Shown: positions 10,666 through 58,860 of the stretch, piece after piece
Layout: each line of letters opens with the position of its first letter
How positions within the stretch are numbered: the first letter of the stretch is position 1
DNA from: Lampris incognitus
Taxonomy: Eukaryota > Chordata > Actinopteri > Lampriformes > Lampridae
Length of the DNA stretch: 64,000 bases
NCBI RefSeq assembly: GCF_029633865.1
Contig: NC_079212.1
Span: 86,730,172-86,794,171 of the forward strand
Direction of reading: 5' to 3'
Notes under the pieces: generated by a model
The model's input: only the letters and a program-made list of their open reading frames with translations
Database searches by the model: none
What the model was told of the DNA's origin: nothing
Translations under genes and position numbers: made by a program

Positions 10666-11882
10666 CACTCACCGGCCACTTTATTAGGCACACCTGTCCA
10701 ACTGCTCGTTAACGCAAATTTCTAATCAGCCAATCACATGGCAGCAACTCAATGCATTTAGGCATGTAGACATGGTCAAGACGATCTGCTGCAGTTCAAA
10801 CCGAGCTTCAGAATGGGGAAGAAAGGTGATTTAAGTGACTTTGAACGTGGCATGGTTGTTGGTGCCAGACGGGCTGGTCTGAGTATTTCAGAAACTGCTG
10901 ATCTACTGGGATTTTCACGCACAACCATCTCTAGGGTTTACAGAGAATGGTCCGACAAAGAGAAAATATCCAGTGAGCGGCAGTTCTGTGGGCGAAAATG
11001 CCTTGTTGATGCCAGAGGTCAGAGGAGAATGGCCAGACTGGTTGGAGCTGATAGAAAGGCAACAGTAACTCAAATAACCACTCATTACAACCGAGGTATG
11101 CAGAAGAGCATCTCTGAACGCACAACACGTCGAACCTTGAGGCAGATGGGCTACAGCGGCAGAAGACCACACCGGGTGCCACTCCTGTCAGCTAAGAACA
11201 GGAAACTGAGGCTACAATTCGCACAGGCTCACCAAAATTGGACAATAGAAGATTGGAAAAACGTTGCCTGGTCTGATGAGTCTCGATTTCTGCTGCGACA
11301 TTCGGATGGTAGGGTCAGAATTTGGCGTCAACAACATGAAAGCATGGATCCATCCTGCCTTGTATCAAAGGTTCAGGCTGGTGGTGGTGGTGTAATGGTG
11401 TGGGGGATATTTTCTTGGCACACTTTGGGCCCCTTAGTACCAATTTAGCACCGTGTCAATGCCACAGCCTACCTGAGTATTGTTGCTGACCATGTCCATC
11501 CCTTTATGACCACAGTGTTCCCATCTTCTGATGGCTACTTCCAGCAGGATAACGCGCCATGTCATAAAGCTCGAATCATCTCAGACTGGTTTCTTGAACA
11601 TGACAATGAGTTCACTGTACTCAAATGGCCTCCACAGTCACCAGATCTCAATCCAATAGAGCACCTTTGGGATGTGGTGGACCGGGAGATTCGCATCATG
11701 GATGTGCAGCCGACAAATCTGCGGCAACTGCGTGATGCTATCATGTCAATATGGACCAAACTCTCTGAGGAATGTTTCCAGTACCTTGTTGAATCTATGC
11801 CACGAAGGATTAAGGCAGTTCTGAAGGCAAAAGGGGGTCCAACCCGGTACTAGCAAGGTGTACCTAATAAAGTGGCCAGTGA

Positions 11883-11885
<3 letters not shown>
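10666..11885 (+). mobile_element. Tc1-like DD36E transposon, nearly complete
   Basis: 1,220 bp between TA dinucleotides in microsatellite sequence. The left end is CACTCACCGGCCACTTTATT and the right end ...agtggccagtgagtg; about 30 bp of TIR agree apart from a few changes. It contains one transposase gene with a single nonsense codon. Confidence 0.93.
10813..11853 (+). pseudogene. Tc1-like DD36E transposase with one nonsense codon
   Basis: Reads GKKGDLSDFERGMVVGARRA, HTH motif SISETADLLGFSRTTISRVY, first D in WSDESRF, glycine-rich GGGGVMVWGIFSW, then TAG at 11446-11448 (after GPLVPI), and resumes in the same frame with D in QQDNAPCH and E in NPIEHLWD, ending KGGPTRY. Thirty-six residues separate the last two catalytic residues, matching the DD36E subgroup. 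The TAG is one base from GAG, and everything else is intact, so the copy died recently or could be read through only rarely. Confidence 0.92.
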
Positions 11886-11956
<71 letters not shown>

Positions 11957-12167
11957 TGACAGCTGATGATTGCTTATGGCATGAAACAGACTTGTACTCT
12001 CTCATAAAGAATTTACTTGACTCACTGGATTTAAAGTTTATACATATATATACATATATACATATATACATATATGTATATATGTATAAACTTTGTTAAA
12101 AGAAAAAGAAAAACTCAACGGTAGGAAAAGTGCTCAACAAATAAGGAGCAAAAATTATGTACAAAGT

Positions 12168-12208
<41 letters not shown>
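11886..12208. repeat. (AT)n and related microsatellites
   Basis: (TA)n at 11886-11950, atatac-type repeats at 12040-12087 and (TA)n at 12172-12208. Confidence 0.9.
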
Positions 12209-12210
<2 letters not shown>

Positions 12211-12720
12211 TATAATATTTTTTTTTCTTTTCCTTTTTGTGATGTATAGTAGCTGAATTAACTCGAGTGGGTGAGAAGGGGGGTAGGAAAAACAAGTGTA
12301 CACTTCCTCCTACTGGTTGGAACAAATAATTTGATGCAGCCTTTCCAGAACCTTCCTGGAGGACCGCCTGTCCTGCAGGTCTCACACCCGTCCCTGCTCC
12401 ACCCGACCCGGCGGATCCACATGATCCGTTTCTTATCAAGCAGCTTCCCTTCATGACGAGCTGCGCATGTAAACCGGCCGTGTTGGAGCAGGGAGAGACG
12501 TAAAACCCGCAGGACCCGCAGTCCTCCTGGAGAGGAGCTGTTCGCTCAGTTCGGTGTGCGGATTTGTCGATCACTTCAGATTATTGGCAATGGATAATCT
12601 GTATGTTACATCCTGCTTGTTTACATCTCCGAAATAAATCGTCATCCATCCATCCATCCATTCACTGTATTAATATTGAATATTTTTGCAGTATTTAAAT
12701 TTATTATTATTATTATTATT
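12209..12720. other. Non-coding stretch
   Basis: No gene recognised. (CATC)n at 12643-12662 and (TTA)n at about 12701-12720. Confidence 0.5.
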
Positions 12721-14060
12721 TCTGTTCGGGGCTGTCCTTTTGAGACGGTCCCTGCGCCCTCATCGCCCGGCCGGCTGACGTAGCGGCCAGTGTGTCCCGC
12801 GCGGAGCTCGGCTCGTTTGGGTGAAACGGAGCGATGGCTCGTCCTCTGCCGTGCTGCGGCAGAAGAGACGTGTCGCCCGTGTGTCGCCTGTGTGTCGCCC
12901 GTGTGTCGCCTATGGTTTAACAACGTTTGCTTTATGAGTCGTTGATGCGGGAAATACGAACTTGCGAAAATAGTTCCGCCTTTACCGAACTCTCGTGTCC
13001 CCAACGGGCTTCCGTACACATCTGTGCAAGCGCGCGAAACTGAAAGCCAACGTTTTCGCGGCTTATGCGCGCTCATAAGCCTTCCAGCCTGGCTTACGAG
13101 CGCGATTTTCCCACCTGTGATTCCTGCTCACAACAAACGGGAAATGTTAAAAGACATATGTCCCATTGTGTCGTGTTCTACGACGTTACTGGATGATTGT
13201 CATGTCATGTCATGTTATGTCATGTCATGTCACGGTGTGCTGCTATTTAGCCGGGCCGACACTAGGCGTGCCCGCTGGTTGTGTGTATACTCACTGCCCG
13301 GAGGGGAGGTGTGGAGGCTGGCGGCGGCGGCGGACCGGGGCGGAGACAGAGGAACCCCCTGGTCTGAAACCGATAATCAGGCTTGTCACGACTCCAAAGC
13401 GTTTCTATGAGTAAACCGTGAGACCAGTTCGCTGGCTCTCCACGTCCTTACCGGCTGATGTCGCTTGTTCAAACCATTCCATCCCCGTGTTGATGTCGGG
13501 CACCACGGGACGGGGCGACCGGTGGATGTCAGCCCGGGAGGGATTGGGTAACCTGTCGGCGTCAGGGGACGACGTTTGTCTCGGCTCCATTTGAGGACGA
13601 TGAAATCCTCTGGGATATTTATCCAGACTCACCCCGCGACGCTGCCAAACGTCGACCAAGAAACGAAAACCAGCAAAACTTGTACCCCCCCCCCCCCGCC
13701 GTGAAAGGCCGCGAAACGCCGCCGTAATTCTCTGTTCCGCCACTAGAGGGAGGCAGAGCGCCGATGTCTGGCGAGGAAAGTGGCCGTTTTGCCCGAACGT
13801 TAGTCAGCAGCGCAGTCGCCGATCCGCTCCATGTTGAACTGACGTCAGAGGGATGACGTCTGTTCCCGTAACGGTGCTTTAGGCGTAAAACGAGAGAAAT
13901 CCGTTTTACATCGTTGCACAACATCTCTCCATGTAACGCATTAATCTCCAGATTTACTGACGCATCGATCTCAATGGCGCCTTCTGCAGCGCTGAGCCAG
14001 AAACGGTGACGCGTCTGTGTCGTCACTGCCCCCTCCTCGTCCGTGTTTTGGGGTGACGTA
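12720..14060. promoter_or_regulatory. CpG-rich region, possible CpG-island promoter
   Basis: CpG and G+C content are visibly higher than anywhere nearby (gcccggccggctgacgtagc at about 12763; ggcggcggcggaccggggcg at about 13322). It holds one perfect cAMP-response element, TGACGTCA, at 13840-13847, and TGACGTC again at 13854-13860. A tgtcgcccgtg/tgtcgcctgtg short tandem repeat (about 12870-12912) and a (catgt)n tract (13198-13235) lie inside it. No coding exon is recognisable, so a promoter or non-coding first exon of a neighbouring gene is only a possibility. Confidence 0.35.
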
Positions 14061-14720
14061 GAGAATTTTATATATATAACAAGACTGGACAGGCTATAAT
14101 AATTACGCCTAAAGACGTCATCACTACATTTGAATGTGAAAATAAACCTTTAAGTTACACACGTGTCCCATAAAGCAGGGTCCTCCAGGCCCCTCCCACA
14201 CCCTGGTGCTTGACTCCGGTGTGTGCGCAGACACTCGCGCACATACACACGCGCACTGCCATATGATGAAGAACTCTCTTCTGCAGCCCCCCGTTACCTT
14301 GCACTGACTTCATTCAGGTTATTGTTTGTTTATCATGTTTAGATGCTCTATCTCCATACTTGTTAATTGTTCACTTTGCATATTTCATTTGATTATCTGC
14401 CCTTTTTCAATTTTCACCTGTAGAAAAGTAAATTACATAAGAATGTATGTTTCTTCTTCTTCTTCTCTCAGAAGTGTACTAGGTGAGCATCCTCAGATAC
14501 TGCAATTAATCTTTTGAATTCATTACAACCCGTACAGGCAGACCACCCACAGAGGACGCTACAGAGGACTTCTTATTCTGACACGTGTCGTGTCCTGTGT
14601 TGGACATCTGGACTGCTGCAGGGAGGGAGAGGGAGACGGACCTAATTTCCATCTTTAATCACTTATTGTCTCTGTTCCGCTGCGCATCTCTCTCTCTCAC
14701 ACACACACCTGTTTGCCTGC
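14061..14720. other. Non-coding stretch
   Basis: No gene recognised; a short (TTC)n run near 14450-14465 and CA-rich sequence near 14698. Confidence 0.5.
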
Positions 14721-15096
14721 CAGTGGCGGCTGGTGCTAAAAAAAATCTGGGGGGGGGCAATTTACCTTGGCACAGCACACCTGACAGCCGCTTTAATGTC
14801 CACACAGTCACAGAGTTATTAAGAAGGACGATGTAGCCTATAGATTTTATCAGGGCTGGTAGACGGTGGATGATTGACAGTCGAGACGAGGCGTCGTGAT
14901 GGGTGTGAACATGATTGACAGCCACGAGAATTGTCCAATCACATTAGATCAAAAAAACATTAAAACAATACCAATTCACTGCCAATAGAAGTGGGAGTGT
15001 CTGGGAACTGCGCCCCCTGGTAAACCTGAAGAAACCAACCAGACAGCAGCCTCAGGTCACCTGCTCGCCACAAGTTTGAGGGCTTACATGAGGTAT

Positions 15097-15363
15097 GGTA
15101 GAGGCTAGTTCCCATCGATGCAGAGAACGGTCAGCATGCGCAAGTACTCGTTGCCTCCGTTGTTTGGGTAGATTAGGGTTAGGGCGGGGTTAGGGTTCAA
15201 GTTAGCTAATCAGACGCAGAGTAGGGGCGGGTCTTCCTAGAATCCTAGCACCTGGATGCTACGTGGGGCGTGTGGAGGCGTGGTAGAGGCATTTCGCGCA
15301 TGCTCAGCTGACCGTTCTCTACTCCATTTCCGTTCTCTGCATCGATGGGAACTAGCCTCTACC
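15097..15363. mobile_element. MITE with perfect 34-bp TIRs and about 10-bp target duplication
   Basis: GGTAGAGGCTAGTTCCCATC... at 15097-15130 is exactly inverted at 15330-15363. The flanks catgaggtat (15087-15096) and cataaggtat (15364-15373) differ at one base of 10. A 9-11-bp duplication fits Mutator-like elements better than hAT or Tc1. Core contains TTAGGG-like tandem motifs (about 15173-15206). Confidence 0.8.
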
Positions 15364-15395
15364 CATAAGGTATGGTTTGGCTGGCGCCCCTCACA

Positions 15396-15440
15396 CAGGA
15401 AGTATATGTATTCAGACAGGAAGTATATGTATTCAGACAG
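15396..15440. repeat. Short 21-bp direct repeat
   Basis: caggaagtatatgtattcaga occurs twice head-to-tail just right of the nested MITE. Confidence 0.85.
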
Positions 15441-15630
15441 AAACCAACCAAACACCATTTGAACCAGTGTTTAATGGCTGCTGACAGGCGCTCACACACT
15501 GAAAACACTTTAATTTCATCATTATCTGCATTATACAACTAAATTATATTGAACATGTTTAAGTAGATTTTCATCCCTTGATGTTTGAAGGGGCGGCGCC
15601 CCAGCGCCCTCTACTGGCCAGCCGCCACTG

Positions 15631-18126
15631 CTCCCTGCTGAGTGGGCTGAAAGACAAACTCGGTGTCCCATTAATCCACATGGCAGCTGAAGAAGAGGCG
15701 TATAAAGTAGCGTGTATGTGGGCGGGGCCACACTGACTGGGGCGGTTGGTGTTCAAGTGTAACAACTCACATATTACTGAACATGCTTTCACACACTGGT
15801 ACACAACAGAACCCTGAGTTTGAATTGCTACATATTGGACTAATTTTTTTTAAATGCCAAAATCCATCCATGTTGAAGATCTCCGAGCAGCTGATATGTG
15901 CTCACAGAGGAACATGTAAACGGTGCAGTCGTTATACATTGCAGGAAATGTGGACTTTCCTTCTAGAACGACTCCATTTTTAATTGGGATGTACAGATAA
16001 TGAACTTTTCCGAACTGCAGTGCACTAGAGGATATCTTATCTTTTGTTATCACAGCACTAACATGTTATCCCATCTGACAGACCCATCCTGTGACTATGC
16101 TGAACATTACACAAAAACACACGAAGAAGAAATATTTCCACACTACAAACGGCAGAAACACGTTTCATGTGGTATCCTGAACACACTTGTCAGCTACTTC
16201 ATCATGCGTTTTCCCCTATTCTTGCACATTTTGTCCGTGGGCCGTGCATGGCACCCTCCCCTGCCCCCCCCCTGCCCTGCTCTCCCCTCCTCTCTCTCCC
16301 CCCTTGCTGGTGGAGGCTGTGGGTGAGGAGGTGCTGTACAGTGCACTGCACGGCTGATCCTACTGGGAGCGTGCTGCTGACTCAGCCCAGGCCACTGCAT
16401 CCATCTATCTGCACTGCAGTGCCGTCTCCGCTCCCCCTCCTTCCCCCTCTTCCTGAGTGCGTCACCTCACACACACACGGGGGGGGGGGCATACACACAC
16501 ACACACACAGAGGAAGCGAAAAGAAAAACACACAGAGGAGGGGGAAAGAAACGGACACACACACACACCTGCTTGTGTAGTAGTGTTGCTGCACCACACC
16601 CACGTTACAGCACTTCAGCTCCTCCAGTCTCCCAAACGAAGAATTATGTCATCAGCACCCAAACAACAAGGCTGAGATGCAGAGGAGCCGACACAGGGCT
16701 CAGGTACACTGTGTAGGTATGCCCCCCTCACCTGCCCCCCCCTCACACACACCCTCCTAATGGGACTCTGGGTTCGTTTCGTCGTGTTGCTCTCTACCTC
16801 CGTCTCTCTGCTCTCCTCTCTTCTGGTCTTCTTGGTCGAACTCTGACCCGAGTAACTTACAGCTGACGTCAGGGTGTGTGCAGGGGAAGATTTCATGCAC
16901 GTGCTGAACTCACGGAAGCGTTGTGCCTTCTTCTTCCTCCTCCTCCTCTTCTTCTTCTCGTACCTTTCCGCAGGACAGGCTATCCGGTATTTCTCCCCAT
17001 TCCTTCCCCCAGTGAGCCATTTGTTTGTTTAGTTTAACGCTCTGTTGACCCGTTTCTCTGTCACCTGCCTTGGCAACGCTGTAATGAACGCTGCCACGCC
17101 AACCCAGCGTCACTGAACTGAAGTGAGGCGGGATGACGATGACAGCTACAATGTAACAACCTGGGCTACATTTAATGATGCAAATGATCTCCCCCCCCCC
17201 CCCGAGTGGTGAGGCAGATGCTCCTTTTGTTGTTATTGTTGTTCAGTTGTGTTGAAAACAGATGAATATATCACACGCTGTACAGTATTTCCCATGATAC
17301 CTCATCCTCGTGTTTACATGATAAAAAAATGACACCACGTGACACGTAACCGGAAGGCTGCTTTATTGTTTGGAAATAGTTTCGTGCTCAAATGAAGACA
17401 ATCTTTCACCGGTTCCCGCTTAATGTCCCATGTGGTTGTGCAACACACCGTCCTCTTTCTGGCCGTGTTAGTGGAAGGACATAACAATGTCAGTCAGTCA
17501 GTAGGCTTCCTGTTTGGATGGGCCGAGTCTCAATGCAAACAAAACAAAACAAAAGCTGACCTCCGTCATGCTGCAACATGAAGGCTGCACCAACCTGCAG
17601 CTCAACGACACTGCACATGAACAAATGTGTGGAACAGAAGGCAAGCCGTTCTGCAGCCAGCCAGACACACACACACACGCACGCGTACCACGTGACCATA
17701 CAAGATGTCAGTCAGCCAGTCTAGGCAATGGGTTTTGTGTTGATTTGTTCGTTTTGCATGACACATAACTCCGTCGTGCTGCATGTGGATTCACTCTCAC
17801 GGGTTTTCACATATCCTCATTTTATTGACAGACTATATGTAGGAGGCTAAAAAAAGGCACGTGCTGTTAAGAGATATTGCACCAGAAACAAACACACAGA
17901 CAGTTAAGACAGCTAACCCTTAAAATCATGAGATATCATCACATTTCAAAATGACAAAAAAAATAAATAAATAAAACAAAATAACATTAAGAATCAATTC
18001 CAAACTGCAGGTGTGTACTCAGGGAGAACATGGACCAGGATTCAAGCTGAAACAAGCAAAACATCTGTCACACGCAACCGTCTGTGGCTCACACAGGGGC
18101 ACGCCCATCGGCCAGCACTGCTCTGT

Positions 18127-18160
<34 letters not shown>

Positions 18161-18255
18161 GTTGGGGATATTTTGGGGCGAGACATGGTCACACGTAGAA
18201 AAGGGTGTGCTGGTAGTGCAATCCTCTCACCAAGGTAGGCTACACAACTGTGAGC
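15631..18255. other. Intergenic stretch with microsatellites
   Basis: No gene recognised. CA-rich tracts lie at about 16470-16570, a CTT/CCT pyrimidine tract at about 16927-16957, C runs near 17189 and (GT)n at 18130-18158. Confidence 0.5.
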
Positions 18256-18259
18256 AAGC

Positions 18260-18615
18260 AGCCAGTGCAGCACCAGTGCAGTACTAATGCAGCGCCAGTA
18301 CAGCCCCAGTGCAGTACCAGTGCATTACTAGTGCACCACTAGTGCAGTATCAGCACATTACTAGTGCGGCACAAGTGCAGTACTAGTGCAGCACTAGTGC
18401 ATCACACCAATAGTGCGGCACAAGTGTAGCACTAGTGCAGCACTAGTGCATCACACCAATAGTGCGGTACCAGTGCAATACTAGTGCAGTACCAGCGCAT
18501 TACTAGTGCGGCCCCAGTGCAGCACCAGTGCGCCGTTAGTGCAGCACTCATGCACCACACCACCCATGCACCACACCACCAGTGCATTACTAGTGCACCA
18601 CCAGTGCAGCACCAT
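18260..18615. repeat. 12-bp minisatellite (agtgcagtacca-type)
   Basis: About 29 imperfect head-to-tail units of 12 bp with recurring agtgca spacing (agtgcagcacca, agtgcagtacta, agtgcattacta). Confidence 0.88.
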
Positions 18616-18783
18616 GCATTGCCACTGGGAGCCAGGACACACAGGTGCCGGGCAGGCCAGAGTTTTGGTCATTCTCTGAACATTCAGCACACAGGAAAAA
18701 TGGATGTAGTCTGTGGTACTGTTTTAACCCAATACAAGGAACAAGAGGAGTTCTGTTGAGGACATTTTTCTTAGTTTTATATA

Positions 18784-18830
<47 letters not shown>

Positions 18831-20660
18831 GTGAGAGATACAACTCTGTATATGTTTTGATTTATATAGAGATTTAAATATAATTTTTGCTCTTTAATAT
18901 AGCTTACTCCCCTCTTATGTGAAAAGTGACTCAAAAAAACCTACGTCATCTAACAAACGTGTCACAACCTAACGAGTGTGACGAGGGGCGTCAGCTGGAA
19001 GCCATTCTATGTATGATTATTAATATTTAGTAGTAACATTTTGATTAATAGCTGTAGTTTTTTTAAGTAATTCCGTTATTTACAAAAAAAACTACGCATG
19101 CCGTTAAAATAAAGTGATATATTACATTATTTATAGTCTCTTAAAAAGTCCATTCTTAACTTTTGCAGGTTGTGCCGTATACTGAACTGTACAACTTTTT
19201 TTTCCCAAATGGATTTATGTGGGGTTTTTTTCAAGTATACATTTCTGTATATCCATGGTGGTGTTAGAGAAAATGGACGGCAGTAGCTTTTTATGCTTAT
19301 CATTCAGAGTTTTATTTGGTTCAAGTTAACACCCACACTGATTTTGGAGATCTCATGCAGCAACTGGACCATAGAACTCGAGAAGGGATGAGGGGTTTAT
19401 TCATAAACAGGAAGTGACATCACTGCACAACAGTAAGTGCAAAAGCTCTGGTGTGGTGCTTAGGCTCACAGTACCATAACAATGCATCCAGTGCTCTGTT
19501 TGTTATTTGGTATTTCTTATGCAGTATAGCAAGATGAAGAAAAGGAGCAAAATGAGAGGCTTGAGAGCACATGTGACCGAATACTGATGTCCGCCGAGCA
19601 GCCAGCGCCCACTCACAGCCCGCCACCGGGAGCGAGTGTGACGCTCGAACCAACAACCCAATTCACTTCCTTGACATCTCCTCACAGTGTTTCCTCTTCC
19701 TGTGACTGCTATAGGGGTGAGCAATATTACTGTTTTGATTGAAATTCATTGAGACCAGACTACGGTCCGGAGTGACAGAACCACAGGCGTGACCCGCTAC
19801 CGACACAAACGCCCGCCCGCCCTCCCTCCCGAAGGTTCCCACTTCGCTGAGATGCTTCTAGCCCTATATCTCTAAGCGTCGTTAAGCAGGAAGCTTTAAC
19901 GTGACCCCCTGACCCGGCAGGCCGCCCCGGTGAGGCGGCCGGCCGAGACCATTGTCCATCAGCGTGGCGAAGAACACAAAAGAGTAAAACTTTTTTTTTT
20001 CATAAATACTCTCCTCACATTCACTTGCATTAGGTTGCAGAGCTCATGATAATACATCTATTATATCTCCTGAGAAAAAGGGTGGATTCTTCAAGCATTG
20101 CATACATTTCTACGGTCTCTCCGTCTAAACGATGACAGCGAAAAAACAGAATGGGCAGGGCGTAACTCCACCACATCCCGTCCCGCGGACAAAAGGGCAA
20201 CAAGGGGTAACAAGGCAGGTCTCTTTGGCTTCTCCACACTATAATGCTTTAACATCCGCTCACAAACGCCCGCTCCTCTCCCTCCAACAGGAACTCACAT
20301 CATTCCATAATAGGCATGTTCATGCAACAAGATTACGTCCCTCAAAATAATCCAGAATGTGGTTTACAAAACTGTGTCAAGTCGAGACTTCTCAGCCACC
20401 ACAACACAAAGATAAACAAGAGTGTCATCACCAAATGCAAGGACGGAAAATCACACACAAAGTGGAACAGTCGAATGTGATGCACCGGCGAACAGTCAGC
20501 ATGGAAGCCTCCACAGCTCCCAGCACCCCCCCCCCCACACACACACACACCTCGGACCCGAGACCCTTCACATGCCGTCTGGCACCAACCTAAAGGCAGA
20601 TGGTATGGTACATTACATAGCTGCTGACACGGCACACAAATCACAAACATCAGCTCCATC
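18616..20660. other. Intergenic stretch
   Basis: No gene recognised. (GT)n at 18787-18832 and a GC-rich patch at about 19800-19950. Confidence 0.5.
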
Positions 20661-20669
20661 AGTTTGTTT

Positions 20670-21350
20670 TTCCCCACCCTCACCATCCAACTCCAGCTTA
20701 ATCCCACCACCCTCACCATCCAACTACAGCTTAATCCCACCACCCTCACCATCCAACTACAGCTTAATCCCACCACCCTCACCATCCAACTACATCTTAA
20801 TCCCACCACCCTCACCATCCAACTACAGTTTAATCCCACCACTCTCACCATCCAATTACAGTTTAATCCCACCACCCTCACCACCAACCAACATCTTAAT
20901 CCCACCAACCAACACCTTAATCCCACCACCCTCACCATCTAACTACAGCTTAATCCCACTACCCTCACCCCAACCAACAGATTAATCCCACCAACCTCAC
21001 CATCTAACTACAGCTTAATCCCACTACCCTCACCCCAACCAACAGCTTAATCCCACCACCCTCACCATCTAACTACAGTTTAATCCCACCACCCTCACCA
21101 CAACCAACAGCTTAATCCCACCACCCTCACCATCTAACTACAGTTTAATCCCACTACCCTCACCACAACCAACAGTTTAATCCCACCACCCTCACCACCA
21201 ACCAACAGTTTAATCCCACCACCCTCACCACCAACCAACAGTTTAATCCCACCATCCTCACCACCAACCAACAGCTTAATCCCACCACCCTCACCACCAA
21301 CCAACAGTTTATTCCCACGACCCTCACCACCAACCAACAACTTAATCCCA
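20670..21350. repeat. 33-bp minisatellite
   Basis: About 21 units built on cttaatcccaccaccctcac followed by catccaactacag or caccaaccaacag; unit lengths vary around 30-33 bp. Because most units are a multiple of three, long meaningless reading frames appear on both strands. Confidence 0.9.
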
Positions 21351-21359
21351 CCGCACATA

Positions 21360-22726
21360 CAGAGTCCCGTCCCACTCAGTCTCCAGAGCAGCAAAACAAC
21401 AAAAAAATATAAATAAAACTATTTCTCCCATTGATCAGCACACCGGTGCCCCAAACAGCACAGACGACCTTCGCGTCCCTGTCTGCAAAGGCAACGGCTG
21501 AACACCCGTCTTATGAAAAGTGTCGATTCAAGAGAAGAAAAAACAGGATATCCGTTTTAGATGATCAACCCCCGTGTCGTTTCTCCATGTAAAACAAATG
21601 ATTTATCTCTAACTTGTAAATTTTGACGGTGACTCGATCCGGCGGGCCGAGCCGCCGCTGTGGTCTGAGTATTAGTCTGAGTATCTTGTGGACTATGATT
21701 ATTCATGCAAGAGTTCTGATCAAAACATGCCATCATGCAAGTCATTTCTATGCATTGAACAAGCACAATTATTTATGTATTTGTTTGGAAATCTTTCTGA
21801 GTAAATGTAAGCCCTTGGCCCAATTTGACCCTTTAATAAACAGACCCTTAACCGATCGGTGTGAAAGCCCATGTAGAAAAAGCGTCTCGATGTGGGTATA
21901 ACAAAGATAAAATGTGTAGAAGAGTTACGTGATATGGGCAAAATGTTGACTATTGTTTTCTTTCTTTTTTCTTTTTTTACCTTTTTTTGCATTTTTTTTT
22001 TTTGCCGCTCAAATTAAGTGGAGATATAAGTATATTCAGCATTAACAAACCAAAGGAAGAAAAAAAACAACCCTTCCATTGCTCTGGGTCTTTTTTTTTT
22101 GTCTTTCACTCACCGGCCGTGGTTCTGTTCGTGAGTGTTTCCTCATGTTCTTCTATGCATTTCACTACTACATGACACAGAACCACTCGCTCCTCCGCTC
22201 TGGGGAGGAGAACTCTCCAGCGTCTAGCAGCGTCCTCGTCTGTCCCGTCCCACAGCGCTTTCCGCGAGAATCCGTCGCTGGCGTCCCCCGCCTGGGATTC
22301 CTCTAGTCTCTCGCTCTGGTCGCTCTCTGCACGAGTAGAGTTTGTGTCTCGTCCGCAGACCAGCAGCAAGAGAGCGAATCTGCCTTTCGGCGCCGGCAGA
22401 CAGACGTTTCCTTTGAGTTTTGTTCGTTTTCGTTCCCCTCTGTTAAGATCAGTAGTCTAGATGCAACAGCGTCCCACAGTATGCTGATTATGTTTGGTTT
22501 TGCTTAAGTTCAAGTGTCTTCAAGCCGTGACAGACCGAGCAGCTTTCCGTCTGCATCAATACAAGAATGGAGTCTGTAAACAAAAGTATTGGATATTATT
22601 CTTTTTCTTACTTGCAAATGAAATTATCTGTACATCTGTGTGGGTTAAGATGGTTTCCTCTCTCTTTGCTTGAAATTACATTATTATAACTATTATTGTT
22701 ATTACTGCGATTATTACTCCGACACG
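21360..22726 (-). other. scn8a: Probable scn8a 3' UTR
   Basis: AT-rich sequence with long T and A runs directly after the stop codon and no other gene. An ATTAAA poly(A)-signal variant lies on the minus strand at 21832-21837, about 890 nt after the stop. Mammalian SCN8A has a long 3' UTR, so the true end may be further left. Inference only. Confidence 0.4.

Positions 22727-58860
<36,134 letters not shown>

Larger units (their letters stand above)
10447..12036. repeat. Inverted repeat flanking the second Tc1-like element
   Basis: About 80-100 bp at 10447-10545 (ccagtgagtcaagtaaattc ... agctgtcaatctcattg) recur in reverse complement at 11955-12036 (tgacagctgatgattgctta ... gactcactggat) with very few differences. 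The (TCTA/TGTC)n microsatellite and the Tc1-like element lie between the arms, so the transposon appears to have landed in a pre-existing palindromic repeat. Confidence 0.8.
14721..15630. mobile_element. hAT-like non-autonomous element (910 bp) with a nested MITE
   Basis: Ends CAGTGGCGGCTGGTG and ...CCAGCCGCCACTG form matching TIRs. Flanking 8-mers ttgcctgc and ctccctgc agree at 6 of 8 positions, an aged hAT target duplication. A second MITE occupies 15097-15363. Confidence 0.78.

Noticed and set aside
12167..12574. 135-codon minus-strand frame
   Set aside because: Contains a low-complexity end from (TA)n and no recognisable domain.
15173..15206. Interstitial telomere
   Set aside because: Only three or four imperfect ttaggg-like units inside a MITE.
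20342..20985. Long reading frames on both strands over the 33-bp minisatellite
   Set aside because: Artefacts of a repeat unit divisible by three; the translations are only monotonous repeats.
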